A stretch of DNA of 64,000 bases from Eucalyptus grandis (taxonomy: Eukaryota > Streptophyta > Magnoliopsida > Myrtales > Myrtaceae): assembly GCF_016545825.1 (NCBI RefSeq), contig NC_052612.1, positions 50,699,738 to 50,763,737 of the forward strand, written 5' to 3'. The notes below the pieces were generated by a model. That model had not been told where the DNA came from, did not search any database, and saw only the letters and a list, made by a program, of their open reading frames with translations. The translations under genes were made by a program, and so were the position numbers. How positions within the stretch are numbered: position 1 is the stretch's first letter; every line of letters starts with the position of its first letter. Of this stretch, positions 1 through 16,376 are shown piece by piece.

Positions 1-640
1 CAAAATATCATAGGAGATTTTCTCAACGTGTCTCAAATCCAAATACTTTATTGATTATTGTAAAAGTTTAGATTACGGGAGCACTATCAAGTTACATGAA
101 TTGTATATTGGCATTTCCATGATGAAAAACTAGTAAAATGGTGACAAGTTAAAGTTAGGGGTATTTGGAGGGGCACGAAGAGGGGACGGCATCAGCCCCG
201 CCCCATCCCGCTCCAATTATATTTGTCGAAAAAATATATGTTAACGTATATTACAGATAATGTAGGAAATAAGGATTACTACATCATACAACTCGTTAAA
301 GATCAGGGCGCCCAGTCTCAATCCTACCTTTGGGTTCTTACCAATGAGGAAGCTGAAGCAGGGAGGACCAAAGGCACAGAGCTTTACAACTGTCCTGAAT
401 CGTCACATTTACCATCAAGGATGGAAATCGTCTGTAGAGGTGGCAGAGACGACTCTGCTTTATCCAATGGGGAATTGTGAAGTTTCATGGGGGAACGAAA
501 ACAAGGGTGGAATAAAATAATAGAGTGCACACAAAATGAAGTGATCGGCCTTTGAGCATCTCTATTGTGGGATGACGCTTTACTACCTGAGCTCGCTTGC
601 ACGATGCTGCGGGATCCGTAGGTTTTGTGTGTGTGGGTGG
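1..640. repeat. Non-genic block, diverged copy at about 25040-25640
   Basis: No gene is recognised here. The block shares short collinear stretches with 25040-25640: the TCTCAA-rich start, the 'aaaactagtaa' stretch with 'gtgacaagtt', the GGGGC-rich segment and the 'cccagtctcaatcctac' segment. I read it as the left edge of an older segmental duplication whose other copy lies upstream of the intact kinase gene. The small open frames have no recognisable domain. Confidence 0.5.
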
Positions 641-1600
641 GTTTAACAAAACAGTCTCAAATCCATTGTAATTTTTTCAATTCAATCCTAAATTTCTCTT
701 TTATCAATTTAGTCTTACAATTCTTTTATATATACCAATTCAGTTCATCTAGCTAATTTTGACCGCTCAACGTTGACGTGATATTGAGCGCCCGACCGAC
801 GCCGATATGTCATTTTTTTTTTTATATTTTTCCTTTTTTTTTTTTTTTTTTCTTTCCTTCTTCCTTTGGTCTGGTTGCCTGATCGACCAAAGGCTAAGGC
901 TAGCGAGGTTGCCAAAGCATTGGCAAGGGCGAGCCTCAACCGCCCTTAATGAGGCCTTGTTGTTGCCGAAAGAGATTGAACTTGCCCAATGACAATCTTA
1001 AATCCATTGCAATTTTTTTATTAATTTATTCATAAACCATTTGCATTTATGTCAATTCAGTTCATCCAATCAATTTTGGCCTCAAGATAAAAATGAATGC
1101 CAAGCGTCCAGCCGACGCTAACTTGTCATTTTTTTTTAAATATAGATTTTTTTCCTTTTTTTTTTAATTTTTTTTCCTTCTTCTTTTGGTTGGTCACCGA
1201 ACTGGCCAAAGGCTAGGGTAGGCGAGGTTGCCAGCACAGGCAAGGGCAAGCCTTGACCACCCCTAATGAGGCCTTTTGTTGCGAAGAGAGGTCGAGCTTG
1301 CCCAATGATAGTGAGGCCTTGCCAACGGTGGTTAGCTCGCCCTTGCCAACGCGGCAAGGTCAACCTACAAGAAGAAGGAAAGAAAAAACATAAAAATTGA
1401 CACGTCAACATTGGCCAAACAAGCCAACGCCTGCCGGTTGATGCCAAAGATCCACATTAGCGCCGGCCCGATGGACCGAACTAACACAAATGTAAAATGT
1501 TTTATGATTGAATTGAAAAATTACATTAGATGTAGGGCTGTTTTGGTAATTTTCTCATTTTATGGGTCGATCATAGCACACTTAGTTGTCCTTCGATTCC
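640..1600. mobile_element. Nested inverted-repeat (foldback/MITE-like) element
   Basis: The segment starts with 'aatccattgtaatttttt' and ends in the reversed motif 'gaattgaaaaattacattag'. Its left part is repeated directly once (about 654-1010 and 995-1350): poly-T tracts, 'caattcagttcatc', 'gccgacg', then 'ggccaaaggcta' and a GC-rich 'gcgaggttgcca' block. The long poly-T and GC-rich filler and the outer inversion suggest a non-autonomous inverted-repeat element with an internal duplication. No transposase or target-site duplication was identified, so class and exact ends are uncertain. Confidence 0.45.
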
Positions 1601-1714
1601 ATTGACAAGGAACCAACCAAGGAAATCTTATTGCCAGTAATCATATTCCAAGCTATAGTTAACGGTCTCAATTGTTTGGATTGATTATAAAAATTTCATT
1701 AGAGAAACATAATT

Positions 1715-2620
1715 TAGGCCCCGTTTTGTCCATGGCTCGAGTGCTAGGTTTATCTGGCTCGGACCTGGGTCCCTGACCTCAAGGTCTCGACCTCCGGTGC
1801 CGATGTCTCAAGTCTCTACGATGGTGGCAGTGGGGCTTGTTTCCATGATTTGGGTGGTGATGGAGTCTAATTATGGCAATAGTGGAATCTCAATTTTTGA
1901 GGGAATCCTATTGACATGGACATGAATGGGAAGACTTTCTAAAGTGTTTGGATAACTAGAAATCCATAGGCGACGTTGGGACAAGAATGCATGTAAATGA
2001 GCGATAAAACGACCATAACTTTTCATTCAAAATGAGTTATAGGGCCGATAATTACAATTCGGAAAGCTCGTCCCAAGCGCTATAGTGCGGCCAAATTGGG
2101 TTCCTCCATTTGCAGCGGTTTCGGGTTTGAAAATCCATCGGTCAAGCACGTTTTGGAGCACTAATCTATTTTCGGGCCTTTCTGAGTTTTCTTTTTTTTT
2201 CTAGGAATTGGAGTTGAAACGCTATGTATATGTCATGTTCTTTGTAAGAACTCGTTTTTGCCTCTTTTCAGAAATACAGAACAATCGAGACATTTGTCTC
2301 CATGCTTTGAGCATGTGTTTTGCGAGTGTTTACCGGTGCTTTTCATTTCCTTTGTGTCGGTGAATCGTATTCGACCAGGTGTCTTACCAAACGTGAGGTA
2401 ATTGGATTCGCATTTCTCGGGTAATCCAATTCCAAACAAGATCAGAAAAAAAAACTTGGCGAAGAAGTTGAAGTTTGAAGGCTATCCAGGAAATTCCTAC
2501 CGCGCACTAGGAGTGGCACAGATAGATGCGTGTGGTTGGGCCAAGGAAACAAATGGCAATCTCACTGTAACAATGTACTGGGCTTTTTCAGCCCATTGCA
2601 TGTAGTTGAAAATTGAAGTC
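1715..2620. repeat. Non-genic segment, diverged duplicate at about 25650-26490
   Basis: Shared landmarks run in the same order as in 25650-26490: a 'gcactaggtt.tc.ggctcgga' block, 'cgacctccgg', 'tgtctcgagtc'-like text, 'ttttcgggtct', 'cctcttttcagaaa' and 'gaaggctatccaggaaa'. No gene is recognised. From about 2054 the sequence is also repeated almost identically at 12031 onward as part of the recent tandem duplication. Confidence 0.5.
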
Positions 2621-2639
2621 ACTGTAGAGAAAGAAAACA

Positions 2640-2970
2640 AACTGGGATAGGACAAGTGTACTATGAGATTTAAAACTTATCATTAAAGTGTAAATTTTCA
2701 AAAATACAATCAAGTCTTAAAACTTGTCACGAAAGTGCAAATTTTTAAATACAATCAATTTCTCAAACTTGTCACCAAAGTGAAATTGAGCCTTAAGATT
2801 TTTAAAAAGGGTAATCAATGGAATTACTCTACTTGACCAATTTGACGAGTTTTAGAATTTATTTACACTTTTTGAAAGGTCTAAAACTCAATTAAACTTT
2901 TGTGAAAAGTTTTAAGGCTTGATTGAACTTTTTTGAAAATTTTAAGACTGAATTACATTTCATGACAAGT
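2640..2970. repeat. Palindromic AT-rich repeat (MITE-like)
   Basis: The left arm 'aaacttatcattaaagtg' with 'cttgtcacgaaagtg' is mirrored by the right arm 'cttttgtgaaaagtttt' and 'catgacaagttatagaac'. The same element lies in unit 2 at about 12620-12950. The arms suggest a foldback element. No coding content is seen. Confidence 0.5.
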
Positions 2971-2999
2971 TATAGAACTTGTAATGAATTTATCCCAAA

Positions 3000-3500
3000 C
3001 AAATTTGAAGGCAAGAGTGACTTGCCATACTAACGACACGGTTTCTTCTCAATTTCAAAGCATTTGTTTTCATGTCAATGTCTATAATATCATCATGGTT
3101 CTACCTCGCTATTCACATTTCATGGTACTTCCAAACTTTACTGAACTTCTTGTTTTAGGCTTGTGCACCTTCCAATTAGGTACCTCTAGCTTGTAGACAT
3201 TTCTATACTTAATGCCTTGCTCACTAATTGATAGAGAACTCAAATCTTTTAGACGTTTGCCATACTAACGTTCGCCATACTAACGACATAATTTCTTCTT
3301 GATTTCAAAGCATTTGTTTTCATGTCACTGTCTATAATGTTGTGGTTCACCTCGCTATTCACATATCCATGGTACTTCCAAGCTATACCGAATTCCCCGT
3401 TTAAGCTTGTTCACCTTCTATTTAGGTATCTCCAGCTTGTAGACATTTCTATGCCTAATGCCCTGTTCACCAATTGATAGAGAACTCATATCTTTTAGAT
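3000..3500. repeat. Two-copy direct tandem repeat, about 240 bp
   Basis: A segment starting near 'ttgccatactaacgac', passing through 'tttcaaagcatttgttttc' and 'gcttgtagacatttctat', and ending 'aattgatagagaactca' occurs twice in a row (about 3014-3250 and 3268-3495). It recurs twice in unit 2 (about 12995-13220 and 13240-13445). No gene is recognised; it is duplicated intergenic DNA. Confidence 0.6.
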
Positions 3501-4364
3501 GTTCCTATTAGAATATCATCTATATAATGGCTTGTGTATCTTTCACTTGCTTATTCAATCATTAAATAAATTAGTTTGTCATATCCGAAATATTATAAGG
3601 GATTTTCCCAACAATATCATTATTTTATTGGAGACGGCGATAGCTTTGAAAGGGGAGGGCAGTTGAGAGAACCGGCATTTGAGGTAAAGCACCTAAGTGG
3701 ACATTTGTCGACAGTGGTGATGGGGAGGAGAAAGGAGCTATGGGATTGGACTTCCATGGAAACGAAGTCCTAGGCATGGAAGCAATCGCGTTTCACGGTG
3801 TAGGAGAGGAGAATACGGTGAGATCGAGCTTTGCCGGCCTTAGGTAAGCTCGTTTCTTGCCAAGAAAAAAGGGGAAAAAAAGAATAATTAAAATTGAATT
3901 TTTTGTAATTTTTCTCAAGAAAATTGAATCAGATTTTTATATCGTTGGTGAAAAATATTTTCTAATTCATTTCAAATTTTAATTAAACATAAAAATAACT
4001 TCTTAGAAAATATTTATTAGAAAAATGTCATATTTTTTGCGAAATAAATGAAGGCTAACAAACTTGAGATTTTATCTTAACAATCTGAGCTTTTCGACTA
4101 CGAAGGTCACAATTTGGTGATGGTTTTGTTTGTGAAGACGTAATGCTAGTCTTGATCAAGTTTATGTATTGATAATTAAGTGATGGCATTTTCTATGGTT
4201 GTTAATGTGTTGTAGGAATATATGTTTATAGTTTTTGGTGGTATAAAAAAATAATTCAGATAAATATGTTACGTGGACTTCAAGTTTGAATTTTTTGTAT
4301 CACAAAAAAAAAAAAATTAAGGTCAATATGTTACAATGAATATAGTTTGTGGTGTTTATTTGGA

Positions 4365-4640
4365 GAGAATAAAGAATTCTAGTCCCTATGCATGTCCCAC
4401 CGAGAATCTATCATATAAATCTTTCTAAACAAACGGGGAATTTCAGAGAATCAACGCCCTTATGATGAATGGACCGTGGACACGTGTCAGCTAATGTTTT
4501 AACAATTAAAGAAAATTGAAAGATATAAAGAAATTGAAAGAAGGTTTTAGACCGGCAAAAGCCGCCATTTTCAGGTCAGTGGTCCAAGTTTGGTCCTAAA
4601 CGGAAAAAAATATAAAGAATAAGATATTCGGTGATATGGT
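4365..4640. promoter_or_regulatory. Conserved non-coding block with G-box, copy at about 27785-28075
   Basis: The two blocks share 'ccctatgcatgtcc', 'atcatataaatctttc', 'gatgaatggacc', 'cacgtgtc', 'gctaatg' and 'ggtggtccaagtttgg'-like text in the same order. The core GACACGTGTC at 4489-4498 is a perfect palindrome with a CACGTG G-box, the kind of site bound by plant bZIP and bHLH factors. No open frame is shared. It may be a retained regulatory block or simply the least eroded part of an old duplication. Confidence 0.4.
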
Positions 4641-4721
4641 AGATATTTGAATATATCCTGTCTTTTGTTTACTCGTGATATCCAATTTTACAAAATCAGT
4701 ACATGTAGCATTTGAATATTA

Positions 4722-4953
4722 TCAAAAATTCTAAATTATACCTACTATAACATCAATACCTTCAAATTTTTCCCATACCGTCAAAATCTCAAAACTTATA
4801 CTTATGTAACAAAAATATAACAAAAATTCTAAACTGTACTTATTGTGACACAAATATCTGTACTTTTTCTTGTGTCACCAATAACCTAAAACTTGTGCTA
4901 ATGTGATAAAAATTTCAAGTATCGTTGTCATAGTAGGTATAATTTAGGATTTA
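4722..4953. mobile_element. Inverted-repeat MITE-like element
   Basis: The left end 'aaattctaaattatacctac' is the near-perfect reverse complement of the right end 'gtaggtataatttaggattt'. The inner part repeats 'aaaattctaaact.tactta' and 'acttatgtaacaaaaat' motifs. This is a short foldback element without coding capacity. Its superfamily is not determined. Confidence 0.6.
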
Positions 4954-6589
4954 TGCGATACCTCTTACTTTATATTTGACAAATGCTAATTAAAATTAGG
5001 CGTCAATAGATTCCTCTTACTTTCTTGCAATAAAAAAAGTAAAGACTAAATCCTAAACTAATGGAAAGTATAAGTATATTAGATATTCCCACTCTATTTT
5101 TTTGAGTTCTTAAATATTTTTTTTTTTATTTTGAAACAATATCCGCTAAATCTTTTGTTTGGTTGGAAAATAATATCCGTTATTTTAAAAGTTATGATTA
5201 GATTCTTCATATAATGCTTCTTTCTTTTAATATTATACTTTGATTTTTTTTTTTTTCAAAATAAAATAGAAAAATGTATCTCATTTAGTTCCTTTTAAAA
5301 ATGGTAGAAATCCCACAAATTCGTTGACAATGTTGCAACCTCCCTGAATGGTGCACCACCTAAATTGGGTTAATGGTTTATTAAGCTTGATTTAACTCGA
5401 ACCCTCCCTAGTCCGTACAAATTCGCTAGTTAGGGTTCCAAGTCATAAACATGCAAATAATTTTCAATTAAGAGTCATCACTAATCTTTTTTTTTTTTTT
5501 TTTTTTGTGAGTTGATTAGAAGCTCAAATAAAGAAACGAGAGAATTATTTTGCTCTTACCAATTAGGAATTATGGGTATGGGGACTTGATTACTAGATTT
5601 TTCTAATGTCCTTTCTATACATTTTCTTTTTATCTTGAAAAAATGTTTTTATATTCATTTTAATTTACTCCCTATCGTGTGAGGTAATTATGCCGATGCG
5701 CAATTATTATTTAACACCCTATAAACCAAAATGACAAATAAACTGCAAGGGTATGGAGTTAATTTACTTAACTCAAAGTAATGAAAGCATATGCAGTGTT
5801 AGCTAGAAAATCACATCATTATGCTTAACAAACAATTTCACTCAAATCTTTTTTTAGGTTTTCTCTTGTTTAATGAAAATCATGCTTTGCACAAATAAAT
5901 TTTTTATAAATGCAATGACATAGAAAAAATAATGATTTTTTATTGTGTATTCTAAATCTAAATGACGGGAAAAAGTTAATATGCAATTATTCCAATATGA
6001 CACACGATTTCTAGTTGTGCCACATAGCATATGCGACGTAGCACGATGACATGGCGATGTAGCGTATAATAATGACGAGATAACATGACATGACATATAT
6101 AGATCTAATTTTATATGACATGTAATTTCTAATTAAATAAGCTTAATATGCAAACGATATGAAATGCGCATGACATAACAATATGATAAGACCTTAATCA
6201 CATGACATGCATGTGATATTTTTTTTTTGTGTTTTTCCATGAAAACCGAAATTAGAAAATAACCAAAATAAATTACCTAGTTTTATATATTATCCTATTC
6301 AATTTAATGATTAAATTAGGCCAAATCCCAATTTAAATGAGATGTTATCTCTAATTTGATAAACTCTATTTTAACATGCAATCTATTGACAAAATAGATC
6401 CAAAATCTTATCCTAATTGATCTCAGGAGATTATCTAGAATCACATTAAATATGCAATCTTATCTAAACACGCAATGTTATATACATATGCATATTGTAA
6501 AGTTAGAAAAATTTTTGGGTAATGTGGCAATATCGATGAAACATTTAAATAAGATCGTGATTTTACGAATTAGATAAGGACTTTCTTAT

Positions 6590-7518
6590 CCAATTCAGGA
6601 TACGGCGCAGAAGACATTTGTGAATTCAAACGATGGAACATGGGAATCGCGGTGAGGTTGACCGGTGATCGGCGGCGTTTGCAGTGCTCCAGCAGGGCTT
6701 CACGGCGCGAGCGGTTCTCCGTGGACTCAGGCGAATGATGGGAGTTCCTCAAGATGTGTGGTGGTGGCGAGGCTTGGGTGACGGTGCTGTGAACCAAAGA
6801 CCGCGGCGTGGAATCCGTATTATGGCGGCTGTCAGTAGTAGGTGCAAAACTTCTCTTCCTTTTTGCACCCGCACTCCTTTTTGCATCCGCACAAAGAATT
6901 AAGGCTCTTGTTCCCTTTTCCCCCCTCGTCTCCTGCGATGAGCAACGAGGTATATTCTTCGAACATTCCTGAAATCCTTGGAGTGGGTTCTTGCGCCGGT
7001 GTTTTCACCTCTATCAGCTCCGCCCTCTCTTGTTGCTTCTTCTTCCTTTCTGGGGCTTTTCTTTTGGTTCAACCAGGGAAAAAGAACAGAGGTAAGTTGC
7101 TTTTCTAGTTAGTCTGCTGAGAATTGCTGGCTTATGGCGTATTTTCCGGGAAAAGTTTTGCGAAATCTAGCTCCTCCTGGGAAGATCAGAATGAGAAGCT
7201 GCTTGTTGAGAAGAGCTTCACTTCATCTGCTAGAGCTCTTCTCTTCTGTCCTGCAAATGGTTCGTTATCCAAAAATTTGTTGGGGACCCGTATAGAGAAA
7301 AACAATTTGCAATCTCATATAAAAGTTCCTTCCTTGAAACTCAAAACCCACTGTAATACTTCCTCTTTTGATCGTCAATCTTGGGAAACAGAAAAAAGTT
7401 TGGAAGCTTCCCATTTTTTTTTCAATTGACATTCTTTCTTGGGACTCAAGTCGAACGATAAATAATAGTTTTCTCGCCCATTTAGCGACTTTCTGGCTTA
7501 TTGGGTTTGCAGAATTAA
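6590..7518 (+). promoter_or_regulatory. Decayed promoter and 5' leader of kinase pseudogene 1
   Basis: The region aligns with 17470-18489 upstream of pseudogene 2, and from about 7000 with the leader of the intact gene (41360-41949). The TATA-like position reads CTATCAG (7011-7017), whereas copy 2 has TATAAA and the intact gene has TATAA. A consensus 5' splice site (AG|GTAAGT, donor at 7092) and a CAG acceptor ending at 7512 could bound a leader intron. A GC-rich stretch at 6600-6850 is shared only with copy 2. Confidence 0.5.
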
Positions 7519-11655
<4,137 letters not shown>

Positions 11656-12030
11656 GGGTCTGACTGGAGTTTCAGAGATCTTCTAAACTCTCCTTTGAAA
11701 GAAATGATCTGAGGGGGACCAAATGCCATGCACAACGAAAGACGACCGCATCATAAATAACCGCTGTCATGACATGCTCGGAACTGGTGTAACACTTTTT
11801 TTTTTCTACTTTTGGTTTTTCCAATTTCATAAATTTTAGGTATGAGAGTGTGCTTTTGAATGCAGACTGTGCTTTATTATTTGCTTTCTAGCTTTTGCTT
11901 TGTTCTGCAGTTATTTGGGTTTTGCTATGCTTGAAAGCCTTTTATGTACCTTTTAAGTATTATTTTGATACATGGATAGTATCTTTCTTCGATAAAAAAT
12001 TCATAAATTTTCCAAGGGATTTCACTTAGG
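11656..12030 (+). other. 3' flank of kinase pseudogene 1, ending at the duplication junction
   Basis: The sequence matches 22806-23180 behind pseudogene 2, and its first 150 bases resemble the 3' region of the intact gene (46706-46850: 'ctcctttgaa.gaaa.gatct' and 'catgc..a.cga'). Similarity to the copy-2 flank ends at 'ttcacttaggacaatt', where the sequence switches to the start of unit 2. Confidence 0.6.
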
Positions 12031-14655
12031 ACAATTCGGAAAGCTCGTCCCAAGCGCTATAGTGTGGCCAAATTGGGTTCCTCCATTTGCAGCGGTTTCG
12101 GGTTTGAAAATCCATCGGTCAAGCACGTTTTGGAGCACTAATCTATTTTCGGGCCTTTCTGAGTTTTTTTTTTTCTTCTTCTAGGAATTAGAGTTGAAAC
12201 GCTATGTATATGTCATGTTCTTTGTAAGAACTCGTTTTTGCCTCTTTTCAGAAATACAGAACAATCGAGACATTTGTCTCCATGCTTTGAGCATGTGTTT
12301 TGCGAGTGTTTACCGGTGCTTTTCATTTCCTTTGTGTCGGTGAATCGTATTCGACCAGGTGTCTTACCAAACGTGAGGTAATTGGATTCGCATTTCTCGG
12401 GTAATCCAATTCCAAACAAGATCAGAAAAAAAACTTGGCGAAGAAGTTGAAGTTTGAAGGCTATCCAGGAAATTCCTACCGCGCACTAGGAGTGGCACAG
12501 ATAGATGCGTGTGGTTGGGCCAAGGAAACAAATGGCAATCTCACTGTAACAATGTACTGGGCTTTTTCAGCCCATTGCATGTAGTTGAAAATTCGAAGTC
12601 ACTGTAGAGAAAGAAAACAAACTGGGATAGGACAAGTGTACTATGAGATTTAAAACTTATCATTAAAGTGTAAATTTTCAAAAAATACAATCAAGTCTTA
12701 AAACTTGTCACGAAAGTGCAAATTTTTAAATACAATCAATTTCTCAAACTTGTCACCAAAGTGAAATTGAGCCTTAAGATTTTTAAAAAGGGTAATCAAT
12801 GGAATTACTCTACGGGACCAATTTGACGAGTTTTAGAATTTATTTACACTTTTTGAAAGGTCTAAAACTCAATTAAACTTTTGTGACAAGTTTTAAGGCT
12901 TGATTGAACTTTTTTGAAAATTTTAAGACTGAATTACATTTCATGACAAGTTATAGAACTTGTAATGAATTTATCACAAACAAATTTGAAGGCAAGAGTG
13001 ACTTGCCATACTAACGACACGGTTTCTTCTCAATTTCAAAGTATTTGTTTTCATGTCACTGTTTATAATATCATCGTGGTTCTACCTCGCTATTCACATT
13101 TCATGGTACTTCCAAACTTTACTAAACTTCCTGTTTTAGGATTGTGCACCTTCCATTTAGGTATCTCTAGCTTGTAGACATTTCTATGCTTAATGCCTTG
13201 TTCACCAATTGATAGAGAACTCAAATCTTTTAGACGTTTGCCATACTAACGACATGATTTCTTCTCGATTTCAAAGCATTTGTTTTCATGTCACTGTCTA
13301 TAATGTCGTGGTTCACCTTGCTATTCACATATCCATGGTACTTCCATGCTTTAAGCTTGTTCACCTTCTATTTAGGTATCTCCAGCTTGTAGACATTTTT
13401 ATGCCTAATGCCTTGTTCACCAATTGATAGAGAACTCATATCTTTTAGATGTCCCTATTAGAATATCATCTATATAATGGCTTGTGTATCTTTCACTGGT
13501 TATTCAATCATTAAATACATTAGTTTGTCATATTCGAAATATTATAAAGGATTTTCCCAACAATATTATTATTTTATTGGAGACGGCAATAGCTTTGAAG
13601 GGGGAGGGCTGTTGAGAGAACCGGCGTTTGAGGTAAAGTACCTAAGTGGACAGTTGCCGACAGTGATGATGGGGAGGAGAAAGGAGCTATGGGATTGGAC
13701 TTCCATGGAAACGAAGGGTGTGTTTGGTTGAGCATTTGAAAGCTCATTGGGAGAATGCAAAGCAGTTTAGCTTAAAGAACTTTGGAAATGCAAAGATGTT
13801 TAGAATTCTGGGCTTTAAAAAGCAACTTTGAGATGAATGTGTTTGGTAGACAACATATTTGCAAAGCCCCTTTGGTGATTAATCTAAATATTTAAATTTT
13901 TATTTGTTTAAAATTTTTAAAAATAAAGTTTGTGACTTTTTAATTTATATTTGACAAACATGTTAAAGATGTTGTGTAAACAATTTTATTAAAATTAAAA
14001 TTCTTCTTTTACTAAAAAAATCAAATGGAAAAATTTACGTACTCTATTTTCAAATTACAAGAATAATACTTTCATTATAATAAAAACAAGATAACATATG
14101 CTTTGAGGAAAGAAGCTCATTGTCTTTAAAAACCATAGAATTGCTTCGTATCATTGAGGTATAAACTTATTATGCAAGATCTAGAGGCGGGCACAAGTAA
14201 AAACAAAGAAGGTTGAATGAACAATTCGCAAAATGAGTTAATGTTTTGATCCTTAGTGCGAAAACATGACCCCACGATTTTCCCTAAGTAACTCTAGCGA
14301 AAACTTTTGGAAATTGGAGTTGCCATGGTTATAGTGGATCCTTTTGGCCTGTTCTTCTTTTGCTTAGCATACCAAATCTAGACGTGCAACCAAAGCAATG
14401 GAATTAATTTGCAATTTTACTCGTCTGCAATGGGAGCTTCAACTGTCAATTTGTGCAACCAACAATCTAAGATTAGAGTGAAATCATACACAGGAGCAGA
14501 GTAACTCAAAAACCGCACTAAACCACATTATTACGATCCATACTTAACTCTTCAATCTTAAATACAAATCCAAAGCTCAGCTCATAAGGAAAACAAGGGC
14601 AAGCAAAGCTATTCTCTGCACCGAACAAGGAGCAGGTGCAATAATTGACATAGTG

Positions 14656-14849
14656 CTTCATTCCTCCTGGACTCGCAGACTGCTCTGGACTCTACCTCCA
14701 TGGACGAGGACAGAGACTTTCTGGTGAACAGGGTTGAGCCACGGAAGCAGAGCGCTCTTGTTGAGGATGTCTTCCTCGATGCAGTTGTAGGCTATGCCCT
14801 TGAGCTTCAATGCCCACTCCACCCTCCGCACAAAGGGGCTGACCTAGAC
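14656..14849 (-). pseudogene. Tau-class glutathione S-transferase N-terminal fragment inside transposon
   Basis: Read on the minus strand, the segment encodes [16 protein letters not shown], then [22 protein letters not shown] and VLVHGG. This is the thioredoxin-fold N-terminal domain of a plant tau-class GST, including the serine of the SPF motif that activates glutathione in this family. The start methionine is missing: a stop lies two codons before the SPF. The match fades after VLVHGG and a TGA follows. The C-terminal helical domain was not found nearby. It is a captured exon fragment, not a working gene; whether it is transcribed as antisense to real GST genes is unknown. Confidence 0.75.
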
Positions 14850-16287
14850 ATAAAAACCTCACCAAGAATAAATGGAGTCAAATAGTTAACAGTTGTTGAA
14901 TATAACTGATATTTTAGGTGAACTCAATTTCGTTGGTCGATCAGCTTTACAACAGCAAATAATACGAGGATTCGGCGGAGGAACACCCAACAAAAGCAGT
15001 AAATAAAACAAAGAGAAATCTACCAATCGCAGAAAACTTAATTAAGTGGCCAAAAGAATACCGAAACGCCATGAATCTATGCTCTCATTCTGATTGAAAG
15101 CACACTTGCCACTGTAATTTTGTCGACCCCCTTACACCCCACAACAAACCCAGATGATGCAGAATAAGCAAGGGGACAAAAGGTGAAATTCCAAGGAAGT
15201 CATGGCGATGCAGTGTGTGTTTTGTTATGGAACAAGAAGCAGCATTGAAGAAGACCACCGTAATTACAACAAAACCTACTCATACAGACTCTTATGTGGA
15301 TGGAAGCTATAAAACATAAGCCTAGTGGTCTCTTTGCTTGGAAAAGAGTAGACTATCAGCGCTTGACCATATCTGGAGCTTCGCCCTCTTATCAAGCCAC
15401 CATAACTTGTGGTCCATGACTCATAAGTCTGAACCGGTTCACTAGTAATGCAATGGGATTTCTTCAATTCACTAGGTAGCAGTAGCCTTCATGCTTTTCA
15501 ATTCCTCACTATCCAACTAGAGAGATATTTCCTCCCATCTTAGATAGGGCAAGCCTGAATTTAACAGCTGCCAGTATCGAAAAGAGAGAAGTATATGGAA
15601 TCTCTCTTGCAAGAACAATGCATAAGGTCAATCTATGCCCTCACATTTGGAAACTAATCAAGTTCATCCCCACGAGATATCTATAAGCAAACACCTGCAA
15701 CAGTGTTGCACGCGCAGATCTCTCACAAACAACATTTCTATTCTGATCAGACCTCGGCGCAATAGTATGTACTTGCAACAAGTTAGGAGATTTCACCAAT
15801 AACCTGAGCTGATATCTAACCAAACCATCTGGGTTTGCCACCGAGAGAGAAAGAGAGAGAGACCTTTTCCGTGGAGACCTTTTCTACGGCAACGGTGACA
15901 ATCGATCCTTCTACTCCAACGGCAGACGACGCAAGGGGTTTTGGCTTCTTTCGAGCCTCCCTGTGCACGTTTGATTGCGACCATCACAACCATGAAATGC
16001 TAGAATCAGTGCGAATTTAGGGCAGGAAGGTGGAACGCGTCATACAAAGAGGGTCACCTCGATAGACAAAAAGAGGAACTTGCCTCCGTCCTGACAACCC
16101 AAGAAGGCTTAGAGAGAGAAAGCACGGGCCTCTGAAGGTTGCCCGAACCTCACTACCCACAAGCAGGGGAAAAACGTGCGAGGGTGCAGGGAATCGAGCG
16201 GAGGCGATGGCCTGAGTGGTCGCGTCGGAGGGAGGGAGGAGTTGATTTGTGAGTTGCTGCGTCCTCCGTTTCAGAAGATCGAAATAG

Positions 16288-16376
16288 GAACAAACCCAGA
16301 TGAGGAGAAGAATCAAGCAGAGGAAACAAACCCAGATGAGGAGAAGAATCAAGCAGAGGAAACAAACCCAGATTTT
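16288..16376 (+). repeat. 36-bp direct repeat, about 2.5 copies
   Basis: The unit 'aacaaacccagatgagg' plus 'agaagaatcaagcagagga' occurs twice in tandem, with a third partial copy. The period is a multiple of three and the plus frame encodes repeated TNPDEEKNQAEE. It lies inside the transposon. No homologue was recognised, so coding status is doubtful. Confidence 0.6.

Larger units (their letters stand above)
3500..6590. other. AT-rich intergenic DNA upstream of kinase pseudogene 1
   Basis: I see no gene in this stretch. It holds a conserved block with a G-box (4365-4640), an inverted-repeat element (4722-4953) and several poly-T runs. About 4170 to 6298 is missing from unit 2, where 'aagtttatgt' joins directly to 'tcaatttaatgattaaatta' near 17110-17135. 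Confidence 0.6.

Noticed and set aside
2233..2439. Identical small frame at 2233-2439 and 12213-12419
   Set aside because: Identity comes from the recent tandem duplication; there is no sign of coding constraint and no homologue known to me.
6570..6902. Overlapping frames in the GC-rich block upstream of pseudogene 1, partly shared with 17490-17720
   Set aside because: Conservation is explained by the tandem duplication; the frames are not kept open over the same length in both copies and no domain is visible.
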